DNA from: Eremomyces bilateralis CBS 781.70 | Lineage: Eukaryota; Ascomycota; Dothideomycetes; Eremomycetales; Eremomycetaceae | Assembly (NCBI RefSeq): GCF_010015585.1 | Contig: NW_022985069.1 | Span: forward strand, 791,528 to 855,527 | Length of the DNA stretch: 64,000 bases | Direction of reading: 5' to 3' | Shown: one piece after another, positions 1 through 11,191 of the stretch | Layout of the letters: every line of letters begins with the position of its first letter | How positions within the stretch are numbered: position 1 is the first letter of the stretch | Notes under the pieces: model-generated | What the model was told of the DNA's origin: nothing | The model's input: only the letters and a program-made list of their open reading frames with translations | Databases searched by the model: none | Translations under genes and position numbers: made by a program

Positions 1-82
1 ATTTTCCTGCTTTTTTTTGCTCTGTAGCCTTCTTGAGTGCTTTCTGTATAGTCTCCTCTGGATATTTGATGCGTTTAGGCAT
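1..82 (-). CDS. N-terminal end of a pogo/CENP-B-type transposase, cut by window edge
   Basis: Read on the minus strand from the ATG at 82, the frame stays open to the window edge and gives 27 residues beginning MPKRIKYPEETIQKAL. A basic start followed by an E-rich, A/L-rich helix is how the psq-type helix-turn-helix of pogo/Fot1 transposases usually begins. Such elements bind their own terminal repeats with this domain and move by a DDE transposase. No terminal repeat was found in the following 300 bases. Only the start is visible, so both family and intactness are uncertain. Confidence 0.45.
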   Translation of the reverse strand, partial: MPKRIKYPEETIQKALKKATEQKKAGK

Positions 83-778
83 GTTTGGTGGTACAGATTT
101 GAAGATGATGGTAAAATTGTACTTTTGGCCTGGGTTGTGCTTTTGGTCTGGGAGCACCCACAACCGGAGGTTGTGGGGCGGTCATGGGGCACGGATACCA
201 ATGCCTGCATATTACAAATACCGGAATACATACCGCAGTTGTGCAGGGTTTACAGAACGATGATACTCAAGCACAGATATTGTTCAAATAGGTGGGGATG
301 GGTCGAACAATATACTCCACTTAAGGAGCCTTCATGAATCCCAGGTGGCTCCATGAACTGTCCCAATGTATGGCATTGACTTCTCGCAAGTTCGGTGTGG
401 GAGACGATTTCCGTACGTCAACAGAACAGGATAGTATAAAACCACGATTATTCCGGTAGAGGATGTTTCGTCACAAGTAGAACAAATATTCATTGGAACA
501 CTGTTCAGACCTGGACGGTTGTCCACCTCTTCGCTTGATCATTCGGATTCGGCATGCAGGATCTATCGCTTGAATCGGCACAGCCCAAGGATGCACATGG
601 GTGAAGTTGGAAGTCGTATTTTCGCTGTCTTCGTCCTTATGAGGTATCGAGCCTCAACAACTGGCCAAAGTAATAGGAATATGCGCCATGCTTCCGTAAG
701 ATAATGCCCGTAAACAAAGCCGATCCGACGCTGTTTTTATCCACCGATCACCCCCCCATTCTCCAGTACCATCACCAT
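83..778. other. Intergenic, no gene recognised
   Basis: Short open frames of 60-106 codons occur on both strands, but none shows a domain, intron signals or a sensible start. The part next to the partial transposase may belong to that element. The last 75 bases are the 3' flank of RPS28. Confidence 0.5.
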
Positions 779-1087
779 TTATCTCAGCCGCCTGGCCTCA
801 CGTTCGGACTCAAGCAGGCAGAGGATGTCGTTCTCGCGGACTGGTTCGAAGTCAGTATTGGGCACTACGCCGGGGGTATGTGTTCTGCGCACCTGGTCCC
901 TTGACGTTGCGGATGATCGATCGGGTAGTATCGTCCATGAACTCAACGCGGACCTGAGTCACACCACCACGCGAGCCTGCGAATCGTCAATAATTGTTCG
1001 ATCGGAACGGATTCGTGGGTGCATACCGGTTCGGCCAAGGACGCGGGTCACCTTGACGAGCTTGATGGGAGTCTTGCTGGCTTCCAT
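779..1087 (-). CDS. RPS28: 40S ribosomal protein S28 (eS28)
   Basis: Small-subunit ribosomal protein that lies near the mRNA exit side of the 40S particle. Three exons (1087-1027, 976-893, 840-779) join in phase to exactly 68 residues, the usual length of eS28. The product starts [20 protein letters not shown] and ends in [10 protein letters not shown], both near-invariant in the family; [18 protein letters not shown] lies in the middle. The two introns are 50 and 52 nt, with GTATGC and GTGCGC donors and CAG acceptors. The reading is certain because the family is so conserved. It is divergently arranged with HIS1. Confidence 0.97.
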
Positions 1088-1095
1088 GTTTGTGA

Positions 1096-1147
1096 CTGTG
1101 GAGAGGAAATCAGCAGTTGCAGCGGCCGCATCGGTTCCGAAACGTAC
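1096..1147 (-). other. Probable 5' UTR intron of RPS28
   Basis: On the minus strand a GTACGT donor at 1147 and a TTTCCTCTCCACAG acceptor ending at 1096 bound 52 nt, with CTGAT as a possible branch site. The acceptor lies 8 nt before the RPS28 start codon. Leader introns are common in fungal ribosomal protein genes. No transcript evidence is available here. Confidence 0.6.
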
Positions 1148-1702
1148 TGTAAAGACTGAGCTTGTGCTTGTCTTCGTGGGACTCGATGAGTTGGATGATG
1201 CGCTGGATCTGGGCTGGCTGGGTCGGGAGGTGATGTTCGGAGATCTGAAATTTTAGCGAGAGATGAGTTTGTGGGAGAAATCGAGAGGTTGTGGCTGATA
1301 TGTGGCTCAAATCAAACTTGTGGCGCAACCCCCGCTGTGTGGCTGGTGCATACACGTGCAGGGGAGGCCCCTGTCTTAAATTCCACAATGCCTGAGCGAC
1401 TTTTCAATCATCGCATTTGACGCATTGAGCCATTGACGAGTCAACATCGAACACAATACCGGATAACGTTTCACGGCTGCAATTGTGCCTCCGAAGGACC
1501 CAGATTGTCCTTTGGAGCATTTGGAAACCGAATTAAACTGCTCTATCGCTACACGCAGTGTCCCCTCCTCGCGACTCGTTTGCTGGAAACCTCCGACTTC
1601 GCTGTCGTGCTCCTCTTGAGCCCCCTCTCGCCCTTGACTCGACTCTGTTAAGCTGCACGCTGCACTTGAAGAACCCTCCTGTGGTTTATAAAGGGTAAAG
1701 TG
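1148..1702. promoter_or_regulatory. Divergent promoter region between RPS28 and HIS1
   Basis: The two genes are transcribed away from each other, so this roughly 550-base interval must hold both promoters. It contains CT-rich runs near 1600-1635 on the plus strand, typical of fungal leaders. A TATAAAG at about 1686 is too close to the HIS1 ATG to be its ordinary TATA box. No bound factor can be assigned. Confidence 0.5.
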
Positions 1703-2855
1703 ATGGATCTCGTGAAAGAGTAAGTATTCCGTTCGGAAATTTGACCATCCCGTCTCCAGCCATGGGGTTCCAAATAGCCCCCGAGCAAGACCTACCTCAG
1801 TTGCATTCGCTGATGACTCGCAGTCTAGAGGATCGCCTTCTCTTCGCTATCCCCAAGAAGGGGAGGCTCTCACAGCCTTGCCTTGACCTCCTTCGTGGCT
1901 CAGACATTAAATTCAATAAGCCTCAGAGACTAGACATTACTCTTGTCAGGAACCTCCCGATCGCGCTCGTCTTCTTGCCCGCTGGAGACATACCACGACT
2001 AGTCCAAAGAGGGCGGATAGACTTGGGCATAACAGGACGAGATCAAATTGCTGAGTATCAGCTACGAGATCCGCCTCGGGATGATGGGAAGGGGATAGAC
2101 GAGGTCTTGGCATTGCCGTTCGGAGGCTGCAAGCTTCAAGTTCAGGTACCGAAAGACGGAGATATCACCGAGCCCAAGCAACTGGTTGGGAAGACGGTGT
2201 GCACGAGCTTCCACCACCTGACAAGTTCGTACTTCGCGAAATTCGAGGCAGACGCCACTGGAGCAGCCGCCAATGGAGATGCGAATGGGGAGTTGAAAAC
2301 GGAAATTGAGTGGGCTGGTGGTAGTGTCGAGTCGTCGATTGCGCTCGGAGATGCGGTGGGCATTGTGGATCTAGTTGGTAAGTCGGTTTTTGAGATGCCC
2401 CGTCTACGGATACTAACAAGGCGGCAGAGTCTGGCGACACAATGAGAGCGCATGGTTTGAAAGCCATTTCCACCGTCCTCGAAAGCACCGCAGTGCTCAT
2501 CAAATCAAAACGCGCCAGAAACCCCGAGCTCGTGAACCTTATTGCTTCCAGAATACGCGGTGTAATAAGTAAGTCGCTCTCTTACTTCAAAACCGGTCTC
2601 TTGTACTGACCCGTTTCAGCCGCCCAAGCATATGTGCTCTGCACGTACAATATCAAGCGAGAGTTGCTTCCGATCGCCTCCAAGGTCACGCCTGGAAAGA
2701 GAGCCCCAACCATCAATTCATTGGAGGAGGAAGGATGGGTGGCGGTCAGCTCCATGGTGGAAAGGAAGAAGATCGCCGAAGTGATGGACGAGCTGGAAAG
2801 GATTGGTGCGGAAGACATTCTGGTGCGGACTATTGAGAATGCAAGGTCAAGTTAA
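1703..2855 (+). CDS. HIS1: ATP phosphoribosyltransferase, first step of histidine synthesis
   Basis: Joins ATP and PRPP to give phosphoribosyl-ATP. Four exons are supported: 1703-1719, 1824-2377, 2428-2568 and 2620-2855, giving 315 residues. The first exon is only 17 nt; joined to exon 2 it gives MDLVKDLEDRLLFAIPKKGR, matching the MDLV start of other fungal HIS1 proteins, so this start is preferred to the in-frame ATG at 1762 inside the first intron. Intron 2 has a perfect TACTAAC branch box at 2411-2417. GRIDLGITGRDQIAEY and the PRPP-site stretch SIALGDAVGIVDLVESG are recognisable. The C-terminal regulatory domain (about the last 75 residues) carries the family's histidine feedback site. Confidence 0.95.
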
Positions 2856-3192
2856 AGCGCAACAAACAGTTGCACCGAAAGTTCTTGGACGTAGAGAGAC
2901 AATGTCTGACATGTTATGATAATTAAATGCGAAATTCGCCATAAGATTCATTACATTGATACCGGATTCTTTGCGTCATTTCCCAGGCTTGCAGATGAGC
3001 ATCGGATCCAAATTTGCCGATAGCAGCCACAGAGCGAGTACTTCACGAATATATTTTATTTAATTAACGATAGTGTCGTAGTGTACAAAAGATTAGCCAT
3101 TCGAATCAGAATAAAAGTCCATAAATGCAATATCCATAAACGGGTTTTGAGTCATGATATTATATTTTGCAACACTCAAAACTTTCAGTTTG
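2856..3192. other. 3' flank of HIS1 and 5' flank of tRNA-Leu
   Basis: AT-rich sequence without a coding frame. It should contain the HIS1 poly(A) region; no sharp terminator signal is visible. Confidence 0.5.
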
Positions 3193-3307
3193 GCTGCGGT
3201 GGCCGAGTGGTTAAGGCGGCAGATTTAAGTTATTGCCCTTTTGGGCGATGGCATTGAAATAAAACCTGCTGGAGCAGTCCACGCGAGTTCGAACCTCGTC
3301 CGCAGCA
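3193..3307 (+). tRNA. tRNA-Leu (anticodon UAA) with intron
   Basis: The acceptor arms GCTGCGG and CCGCAGC pair fully, followed by discriminator A. The D arm (GCC/GGC), a long variable arm (TGG/CCA) and the T arm with GTTCGAACC are all present. The long variable arm and the TAA in the loop indicate leucine. About 32-38 nt after the anticodon form the intron. The anticodon stem reads GCAGA on the 5' side but CCTGC on the 3' side, leaving an A-C mismatch next to the loop where TCTGC would pair perfectly. A T5 run just downstream fits an RNA polymerase III stop. Confidence 0.9.
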
Positions 3308-3625
3308 TCATCTTTTTGCATTTTTTGCATTTTTTTAAATGTTTAATAAATCTTATTTTACGAGGAAATGATTATTTTAGTGGTTTCGAGCAGTATGCGT
3401 AATAGTTGGCGGCGATGGTCGGTGGCAGGCAATTCCCTTGGGTTCATCAGCCCAACAACCGAATGGTTTTCTAGGGAAGTCAGGCGAAAGGCTTCCACTG
3501 AACTCGACTTGTTACTTTAAGATAAAGACCAGACTTCGGTTTGCTTTGTTATTATCGAATAACTAATTCGGCCAATTTAGATCATAGGAAGTTCTCCCCA
3601 ACGCCTCAGCTGGAGCGCCTTGTCC
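3308..3625. other. Gap between tRNA-Leu and the ppoA-like gene
   Basis: Begins with the T-rich RNA polymerase III termination region; the rest is the 3' flank of the minus-strand oxygenase. No gene was seen. Confidence 0.5.
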
Positions 3626-6600
3626 CTAGACTCCCAATGGTGGAAGGTCTCCGTCCCAGTTGACTTGCATCGCTAAACATCATTAGCGAAGTTACACTGC
3701 ATCAGGCTGACAGCGACTTACTCATTGGGAAAGGGAAGTAGCTATCTCCCTGTTCACGCATATACATATCGCATCCTCCTTCCCTAGAAGTAGTTAATAC
3801 CATCCACTGGGTAATGCAATGTGTCGGGCACCACTTACTTCGAAATCTTCCTCAATTGCCCTCTCGGACCAGGAGCTCTTCTCAAATTCTCCAACCGGCC
3901 AACTGTCTTCAACATAGCCGTCAACGCGACACAGCTAGCGTCCTTGCCCAAGCACTTATGCCGCCCTGCGCCATAGTGGATGTAGCTGTCCAAAGGCCGA
4001 TCAATCCTGACCTCATCCGGGTCTGGGAACACGCTTGCGTCCTTCGCCGCGTTGATAAATGATACGAACACTTTGTCGCCAGGCTTGATGTTCACGGATT
4101 TCCCGCCATCATCAATGGATACGGCGCTGTGCGCTTCGCGATACACGCCGATGGTGCCATTCAGTCGAATGCCTTCCATGCAATAACCCAGAAGCTTCTC
4201 CTCCGCCTCCGGAGTGTCCGATTTCGCCAGACGATGGATCTCGGACAGGTGTTCCTTATTCACGTCCAACAGATAAAAATCCAGGATCTGCGTAAACACC
4301 TGGGCCTGGTTCGGCACCATCGCACACGTGGTCGGCAGAATTTGCCTCCATGCGATATCCTCAACACTGAGTCCCGAGTCCAAGAGCCGACGAACCATGC
4401 GCGCGCCATAATCTTGCAAGGCATTGTCGTTCTCCCGCCAGGAGTCGACGAGTCTGGAGACGATGCCGGTCCGGTTGACGGACCGCACGGTCGTTTCCAC
4501 CAGCGTTCCGAGTTTCTCGCTGAGGGCTTGCGCCGCCATGTGGAGTGGGAACGACTTCGCGGGTTCAATGTCGAAGCAAATGCAAGCAAAGATCACGGCG
4601 ATAGCCATATACAACTCGCGTTCCGTGAACGCGCCATCGGGGTTTTCTTCGGTCCGTAGGGGGAGGCCGAAAAGGTTGGCTGCGAAGTGGATAGGTGCAA
4701 GGTTACCGACGCTTTGAAAATTAGTAGAGCACTGAATTGTCGAAGAGGGAACTCACTCTCTGGTGATATCAACGTGATTAATGCCGGCGAGCTTATACGA
4801 CTTCTTGTGGAGCAGCTTCAGTGTGATGTGCTCGTAGAAGGCTTTGACATCCTGCTGCCAGTTGTCTTTGTAAAGCCATTTTTGCAATACTTGCCTCTGC
4901 TTCGAATGGGGATCTGTGCTGCCGGAGCTGTTCGCCAAGGTCAGAAACGCAAGAAACTCCTCATTTCGTATGATGCTTACGGTACGGGACACGCTTCTTT
5001 TCCCATTAGCTCTTCCAACGTACCACCCAAGGTGCGGAATGACTTGTGGTCTTCAAGGACCGTCTTTGCTGCGAGGTAACTACTCAAATTTATCCGCGGT
5101 GGAAGTAGCTTTGGACGATCATAGGAGTAATGGGCTTCGCGGCCGAGGTTTCTCATGATCTTCTGGTTCTCGCTTGGGATTGTCATTGGATAATGTGCGT
5201 AGATGGAGTCCGGCTTGAAGTGATGTGGGAAGGCTCGTAAAAAGAGCTTATAGAAGACGCAACCTTGCTCAATGTTGAGATCGTATTGGGCTTCGTTGTA
5301 CCCCCAACTGCAGTTCATTAGCATTTTATTTCAATCGAGGATGGAATCTCACTTTGTAAGGTTCTTCGGATGGTAGTCGATAGTATAGTACCGATCTGAT
5401 CGGACCAGAGTAACCGCATCCGAAAGGATCGCTCTAGAGATAGTGAAGGTCGGCGCAATACCGACACCAGGCACCATTGGAACCTTTGCTTCTTCGGCTA
5501 CGAGGCCTGGGTACATCTCAACAAAGTCAGGATGTCCATACAGCCGGCGCAAGTGCTCCGCGACCTGTGGGTCAGAGTTGATGCTCTCGAACGAGTCGTG
5601 TGGCATCAGCTTGAAAAACGCCCGGAATTCGTTCAATGTTGCCAGTCCCCATTTGCGGGCTTGGGTCATACCAAGGATTTCTATCGCCTTGAGTGCTTTG
5701 GGGACGTTGTTTGCACCGAAGGCACCTAGACGTAGTTATAATTCTAGTTCCAGTGTGCGAGTTAGCGGAACGTACCTGCAGTATCTTCAATAGCATCGGA
5801 CATAATGGTGACCAAATCATCGTCCTTGTACTTGCCATCAGGTCCCCTCTGGAGGCTTGCGAATGGTCTCTCTTGTGGATCCTTATCAAGCGATTCTCCC
5901 AGCTTGTGCATTCCAGCAAGGGCCTCAGGAAGAGACACATCTGCAGCTGGCTTGCCAAACATATCCTGATACACCTTTTCTGCCCATGCTTCATCTTTCA
6001 GGCTTATGGCGGAGTGCCAGCGATATACAAGGTTGAACTCTGCGCTAACCTGGTTACCGACACCACGGGGAGATCCATCTTTTCCGAACACCTTCTCTTC
6101 CATGTCAACCCGAGGGTCAAGTGTCCAAGTCGAGTTTGTGCGGTTCAAGTTGACGATGGTGCGAAGATAGTCAAGGAGTGTGATGTTCATGTATAAACCA
6201 CATGTGATGAGGCGTCCGGTTTCGAACAAGTCTTGATCTCGCTTCAATGTTGCTTTGGAGTGCGCGTCCTTGGACAAACCCGCCTGTGGCTGCGAAAACT
6301 TGCCATTTTCATTGATGGCTGCCAATTGCTCGACAACATAGTTGTGGAAACGGTTGAACATGATCAGGAGAACACCACACCCAGGAGGGAAAAGCAAGAG
6401 GCGGCTTTCGGAGAAACAGTCAGGCTTCAGTTTCCCATCCGTGAAGGTCCTCATCAGTTTCTGGTCCTCCCAATTGTCGCCATACAACGGCGACAGATCC
6501 AGGTAAGATGACGTCTGAGACATGTTGAAATCTCGATGATCAGTCTGGAATAGATCATGAATGATCAGTGATGCCCAGTAAAATAAGATGCTGGACACTT

Positions 6601-7318
6601 TGTTGGGATGCTCTCTGAAGTTCTGACGAGCAAAGAGACAGTCGAACACCAATCCTGGATCGGGCATCGAATCAGGAGTCACTGTCTTGGGCATGACACT
6701 TCGAGCGTATGCAGTGTTCGCTGCCCCTAGTTGAGGATTCATGACGTTATTGCTCGACCCATCCGGCTGGCGGTAGGCGAACATATCTCCAATATACGAC
6801 ATTGGGGGATGCTGGAGCGAATCCCAGAGTCCGTCGATGAACGCGTTGGTCAAATCAACTCTTGTTTTCGATTGAGCGGGGAGGTCAGCGACCAGCTGGA
6901 TGACGCGTTCCATCAGGTAGGTCTTATCATCCATAACATCGCCAGCCATTTTGCTTCCCACGAGATCCTTCAGAGTCTTTACATCGTTGATGCCAATGGT
7001 CTGCATGTCCTGCCAGATGCTGCTGCTTGAAGCTCCAGATTCTCCCTCAATGCTTGCGGCATTGCCCACGGCCGGGGGAATAGGGCGCTGAGAGGCATGA
7101 ATCAATTGTGCGAACTTCGCAAATATGATTGATACCTCTTTTCGGTCAGCACTCCGATCCGAAGAACGGTTGGCCTCTGACTTTGATCCACTCGTGAAAC
7201 CAAATATGCTTCTGATTTGCCCATTGGCCATTTCGGAATATGACTGTGTGTTCGCCCGGTTGCGAGGGGGCTCCTTGTTCTTATCCTTCCTGAACTTCAT
7301 GGATAAATGGCGCAGCAT
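3626..7318 (-). CDS. ppoA: PpoA-like fatty-acid dioxygenase/P450 fusion (linoleate diol synthase)
   Basis: Makes oxylipin (psi factor) signals from linoleic acid, which control spore development in Aspergillus. Seven exons (7318-5776, 5725-5353, 5307-4981, 4927-4757, 4711-3839, 3783-3722, 3672-3626) join in phase to 1131 residues; an ATG at 7300 is an alternative start. The N-terminal haem peroxidase half has the distal-His stretch LIIHDLFQT and the catalytic YRWHS. The C-terminal P450 half keeps VPNQAQ in the I-helix region and haem-binding YGAGRHKCLG, whose Cys is lost in PpoC. Sequence runs such as PQLGAA, YARSV and LKPDCF look closest to PpoA. The last two exons end in PFPMTMQVNWDGDLP, as in the family. 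It appears complete and bifunctional; the exact product (5,8-diol) is inferred. Confidence 0.93.
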
Positions 7319-9102
7319 GATTGCTGGCAATATGAGAGACGTAGCAATGAAACAATACGAAATTGACAGGTCTCTCATATTCTCTGGTGCTTGGATCAGG
7401 AGTTCAGTTATATGTAGCCCCAAAATTGACCCTGTGGAGAAACCGACTCGCCTTGGTGAAGATCCAGACCGGCCAAGAAGCTCGGTACTCTACCAGAGAA
7501 TTGAAATCAGCTCAGTTGTCTGGAGAGTTTATTCAGCTATCGGGCCAACACATAAAGTCTCCGAGGTAGACAAGAGTGCATCGAAGGGTTGCTGTAACAT
7601 CTCCGTCAGTTGAAAAAGCAAATGTCTGATCTGACCTCTGATATCTCGGGCAGGGCTCATGATATCTCCACAGATCGACAGTCCCCATGATTTGTATTTT
7701 GTGCATATGGGTTGCACTTCCACTCTATTCAATTGATAATTGGTACGGAAGAGTCAATCAGGCTGTCGTGTCTAAGTCTTGGGGTGCACACAGTTCTTGG
7801 ACACAAACCATAGGTTGCTGGAGGAATTAAAGAAAAACTGTTATGGTTAAAATGATCTACGATATAACATCCATGTTCGTCGTAGGTAGATAATCTCTGT
7901 GATCAGTAGAGCAGCTGCTTTCACCAGGTGAAATATTTCGAGCACGGTTCGGAACGTGCGGCTGAACCGATCCACTAAGTTGGCAATTAGGGTCCGGGTT
8001 TGGTCAAAGCTGAAATACCGAGTGAGGGAATGACCGTTGAGCGGCCATCATCTGTAATGGTTTCACTCAACATGTAACCTTTGTTTCGCTGGGTACCGCA
8101 CCGTTTGGGAGCAGAATATGGCCATTAAATGGAAACACATATATTTTGTCCACGACAATTCGTGAAACGCTTGTAAATGCATAGAGTTCGATATAGGGCA
8201 TCTAAGAGTTGAGCATAGGGTTAAGTGGTACCTTGAACTGAGATGAACTGAGGTTCACATTAGTCGTGGATCCCTGGTACGTGTGGAAGAGGCTGGGAAG
8301 ATTCCAAGTCGGGAGAAGCCGATGACCTAGCGCGCAGCAGAAGCAAGGGACGAACCTGGTGTTGTCGTAGGTAATGGGAAAGCCGCGTCCTCGATTCCAG
8401 GTCCGGACGCTATCTGCTGCTGATGATCGGCGAGAATGTAACACAGATACCAGTGCGAACTCTCCATCGGGTTCGTAGGGTATGACAAGTCCGGAGCAAC
8501 ACAGGGATGTGTCATGTCGTTCAGCGAATGGCAGTGGCAGAATATCGACGACTTAATATTAATGCAGGTCGATCATTGTATAAAAGAGGATGTTGTGCCC
8601 ATAGTGTCCGGATTGCCAACATTATGAGATGTTGTGAAAACAAAGACCAGAAGCCTTCCTTGAAAGACCGATACCAAGGACCGAGGAAGCGTGTTCCCTA
8701 CCTAATTCTGCTGTCAATAAGAGGCGATGACGGAATCCATCGTCCCTCCCGAATGCTTGGGCCTTGGGACAGAGGCCTCTAGTGGTGGGCACTCCATCTT
8801 AGCCATGATGTTTTGTCGGCTTCGAAATGACGTGATAAAGTGTCCGAAGCGGAGTGGGCGGTAGAAAAGTCCGCCAGTGTGATACGATCTAGTCCAACGA
8901 CTCGTCGATCACCCCACACCTATTTAGCCATAGTCTACGAACTGTGAAGCCCGAAGGCTACTTTGCAGGACCTCTTGGAGCTCGCTGATGATGGGAATTT
9001 AACTGCGATGCCTATGACCTAAGCCGCATTGCGAAGGAAGATAACAAGTCCTCGATTGCACGTGCGCTTTTAAATCAATTGGGTGAGCGTTCAACGTTTG
9101 AA
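7319..9102. other. 1.8-kb divergent intergenic region
   Basis: Lies between the ppoA-like gene and the DUF2235 hydrolase, which face away from each other. The frames inside are short and lack domains. A TATAAAAG at about 8579 is the clearest TATA-like box. An in-frame upstream extension of the oxygenase to 7423 is hydrophobic but unlike the family, so it is treated as leader sequence. Confidence 0.4.
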
Positions 9103-11015
9103 ATGGACCACCCTGAGCATTTCCAGCGACCGACGGAAACCAGGGGGAAGCGGAAGTTTATACTTTGCTTTGATGGAACAGGAAATAAGTTTTCAGGTAC
9201 GTCTTCGGACTCAAGTATTCTGAAAATATATCGTATGCTTGATAGAGAGGACGAGACTCAACTCCATTACTATCAGCCGGGAATTGGAACGTATGTTACT
9301 TCAGCAACTTTGTCACCCCCCTCCACGTACCAGAGTTTCAAGGCGTGGTATACCAAGCAAAAGGACTCTGCCGTTGGAACGAGTCTTTCCGATCATGTTA
9401 TGGGGGGGTACAAGGTGAGAACGGAGGAAAAGACAGGCATTGAGAAAAGTGTTGACAAATGAATAGTTCCTGATGAGGTATTATCTGCCAGGAGACAAGA
9501 TATATTTCTTCGGTTTCTCTCGAGGTGCATATACCGCCCGCTTTCTGGCGGAAATGCTTGACTACGTCGGCCTTATCACCACTGGGAATGAAGAGATGGC
9601 AGGATTTGCCTGGAAGACTTTTGAGAAATGGCAAATGCGCGAAGAGCGAACTGAAGAAGAGAAGAAAAAGAAAAGAGAGCTTCGCGAGTTCATGACTGCA
9701 TTCCGCGAGACCTTTAGTCGACCTGTGGAACCCCTGGAGTTCCTTGGTCTCTTTGACACAGTCAACAGCGTGCCGCGATTTGAGAACGCATTCATGCAGC
9801 GGTCCAAGTTTCCATATACGGCTCGTAGTTCGGCGAAAGTGATTCGGCACGCTGTTTCAATCGATGAGAGACGGGCTAAGTTTCGTCCGGATCTTCTTTA
9901 TCAACCGCCCGGAAAAGCAAGGCGGCATCACTTCTGGCACCACGACCGGCAGTTCGGTCATTTGTCTGCAGCAATCGAGGGGCGCCGCAAGGAAAGGAAC
10001 GGTGGAGAAGACTCGAAACTACAGCCGCAGGATAAATTTAGGCCAAAAAGGCGACCGAATCCGCCCCGGTTCAGCCCTCGCTCCAGCAGCATGCAGGTAC
10101 AGGAGAGGTTCCGCGATCCGTCCGAGGCCTCAGGGCTCGACTCCGCTAGCCGACGCTCGCAAGGCACCAGCTCAGCGTCCGCAACAGATGCAGTACATAC
10201 TGCAGCCGGGGAACAGGACATCAAGGAAGTCTGGTTCGTAGGATGCCATGGAGTAAGTGATTCGGGACTTGTTGCGGCACGGGTACTAACCGTTGTAGGA
10301 CCTTGGCGGAGGGTGGGCGATGGATCTCGACAAACCTGCACCTCTTAGTCATATTCCTCTAGTGTGGATGATAAATGAGGCAGAGCGGGCAGGTCTTAAC
10401 TTTGACGACACCAAGCTACGCAAACTCAACTGCGCACCTGATGTTGAGAGGCGTGAAGGACAACAGCAAAGCGGTGGGTCATCGGCTGCCATTGATGCTG
10501 CTGCTCCACCGGGGGTGTATGGGCTCGACTCGATCGTCCAATCTCACATCTATGACGACGAGAGGAGAGTTGAAGGTTCCGGCGAAGTTGATGGTTCTCA
10601 GTTCCACAGAATCCTGCATGAGCTCTCCATCGGGGGTCGCACCCATGATGCGTTACGCCGGAATAATGGCGCCTCCCTTATGTCGGTGCTCGGCTGGAAC
10701 ATCATGGAGTGGTTGCCGTTCCGAAGGATGGACCTGAAAGAAGATGAATCCTGGACCAGCATCTCATGGCCTTTGCCAAGGGGAGAAGTCCGAGACTTCC
10801 CGGATAATGCAGTTCTTCATAATAGCGTGGTTAAAAGAATGATGGCGGACGAGGCATACAGGCCTGGTAATGTAATTTGCGGGGGGGGCGGCAGAGGGAT
10901 GAGAAGAGCGCCAGAGAAATATGGCTATGGGAAGTGGAAAGTCCTTGAGAATGAGGGAGATCCCGTGTTGGAGTTGTACATCAGAGACGGACCTCGTCCT
11001 GCTTTGGAGGTTTAA
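9103..11015 (+). CDS. DUF2235 alpha/beta-hydrolase protein
   Basis: Three exons (9103-9414, 9467-10252, 10299-11015) give 604 residues. The family marks are present in order: LCFDGTGNKFSGTSSDSS near the start, the nucleophile elbow FGFSRGAYTARF, LGLFDTVNSVPRFE, and WFVGCHGDLGGGWA across the second splice. These correspond to the oxyanion region, catalytic Ser, Asp region and catalytic His-Asp loop of the fold. The second intron carries a TACTAAC box. A basic, Ser/Arg-rich insert of about 110 residues separates FRPDLL from KEVWFVG. Related bacterial proteins include phospholipase effectors, but the fungal substrate is unknown. There is no signal peptide or membrane segment, so a cytosolic place is likely. 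Confidence 0.88.
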
Positions 11016-11191
11016 GCGCGGGCAGCATCGAATGAGTGAGATATGAGGGCTTCATTGATCGCGTCTGGTGTCAATAGTAGTCGTGTTCTAATTCAAGGAT
11101 AATAGGTATTGTTGGAGTGGCTGCAACCATGGACGAGAGGAAGATATAATCCTTGGTGTACTGTAGTTGCTAACACGTGATACCGCGCCAT
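11016..11191. other. Short gap 3' of the DUF2235 gene
   Basis: Holds the hydrolase 3' flank and probably one edge of the Tc1-like element. CTGTAG near 11160 faces CTACAG near 12383, but six bases are too few to claim as terminal repeats. Confidence 0.35.
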
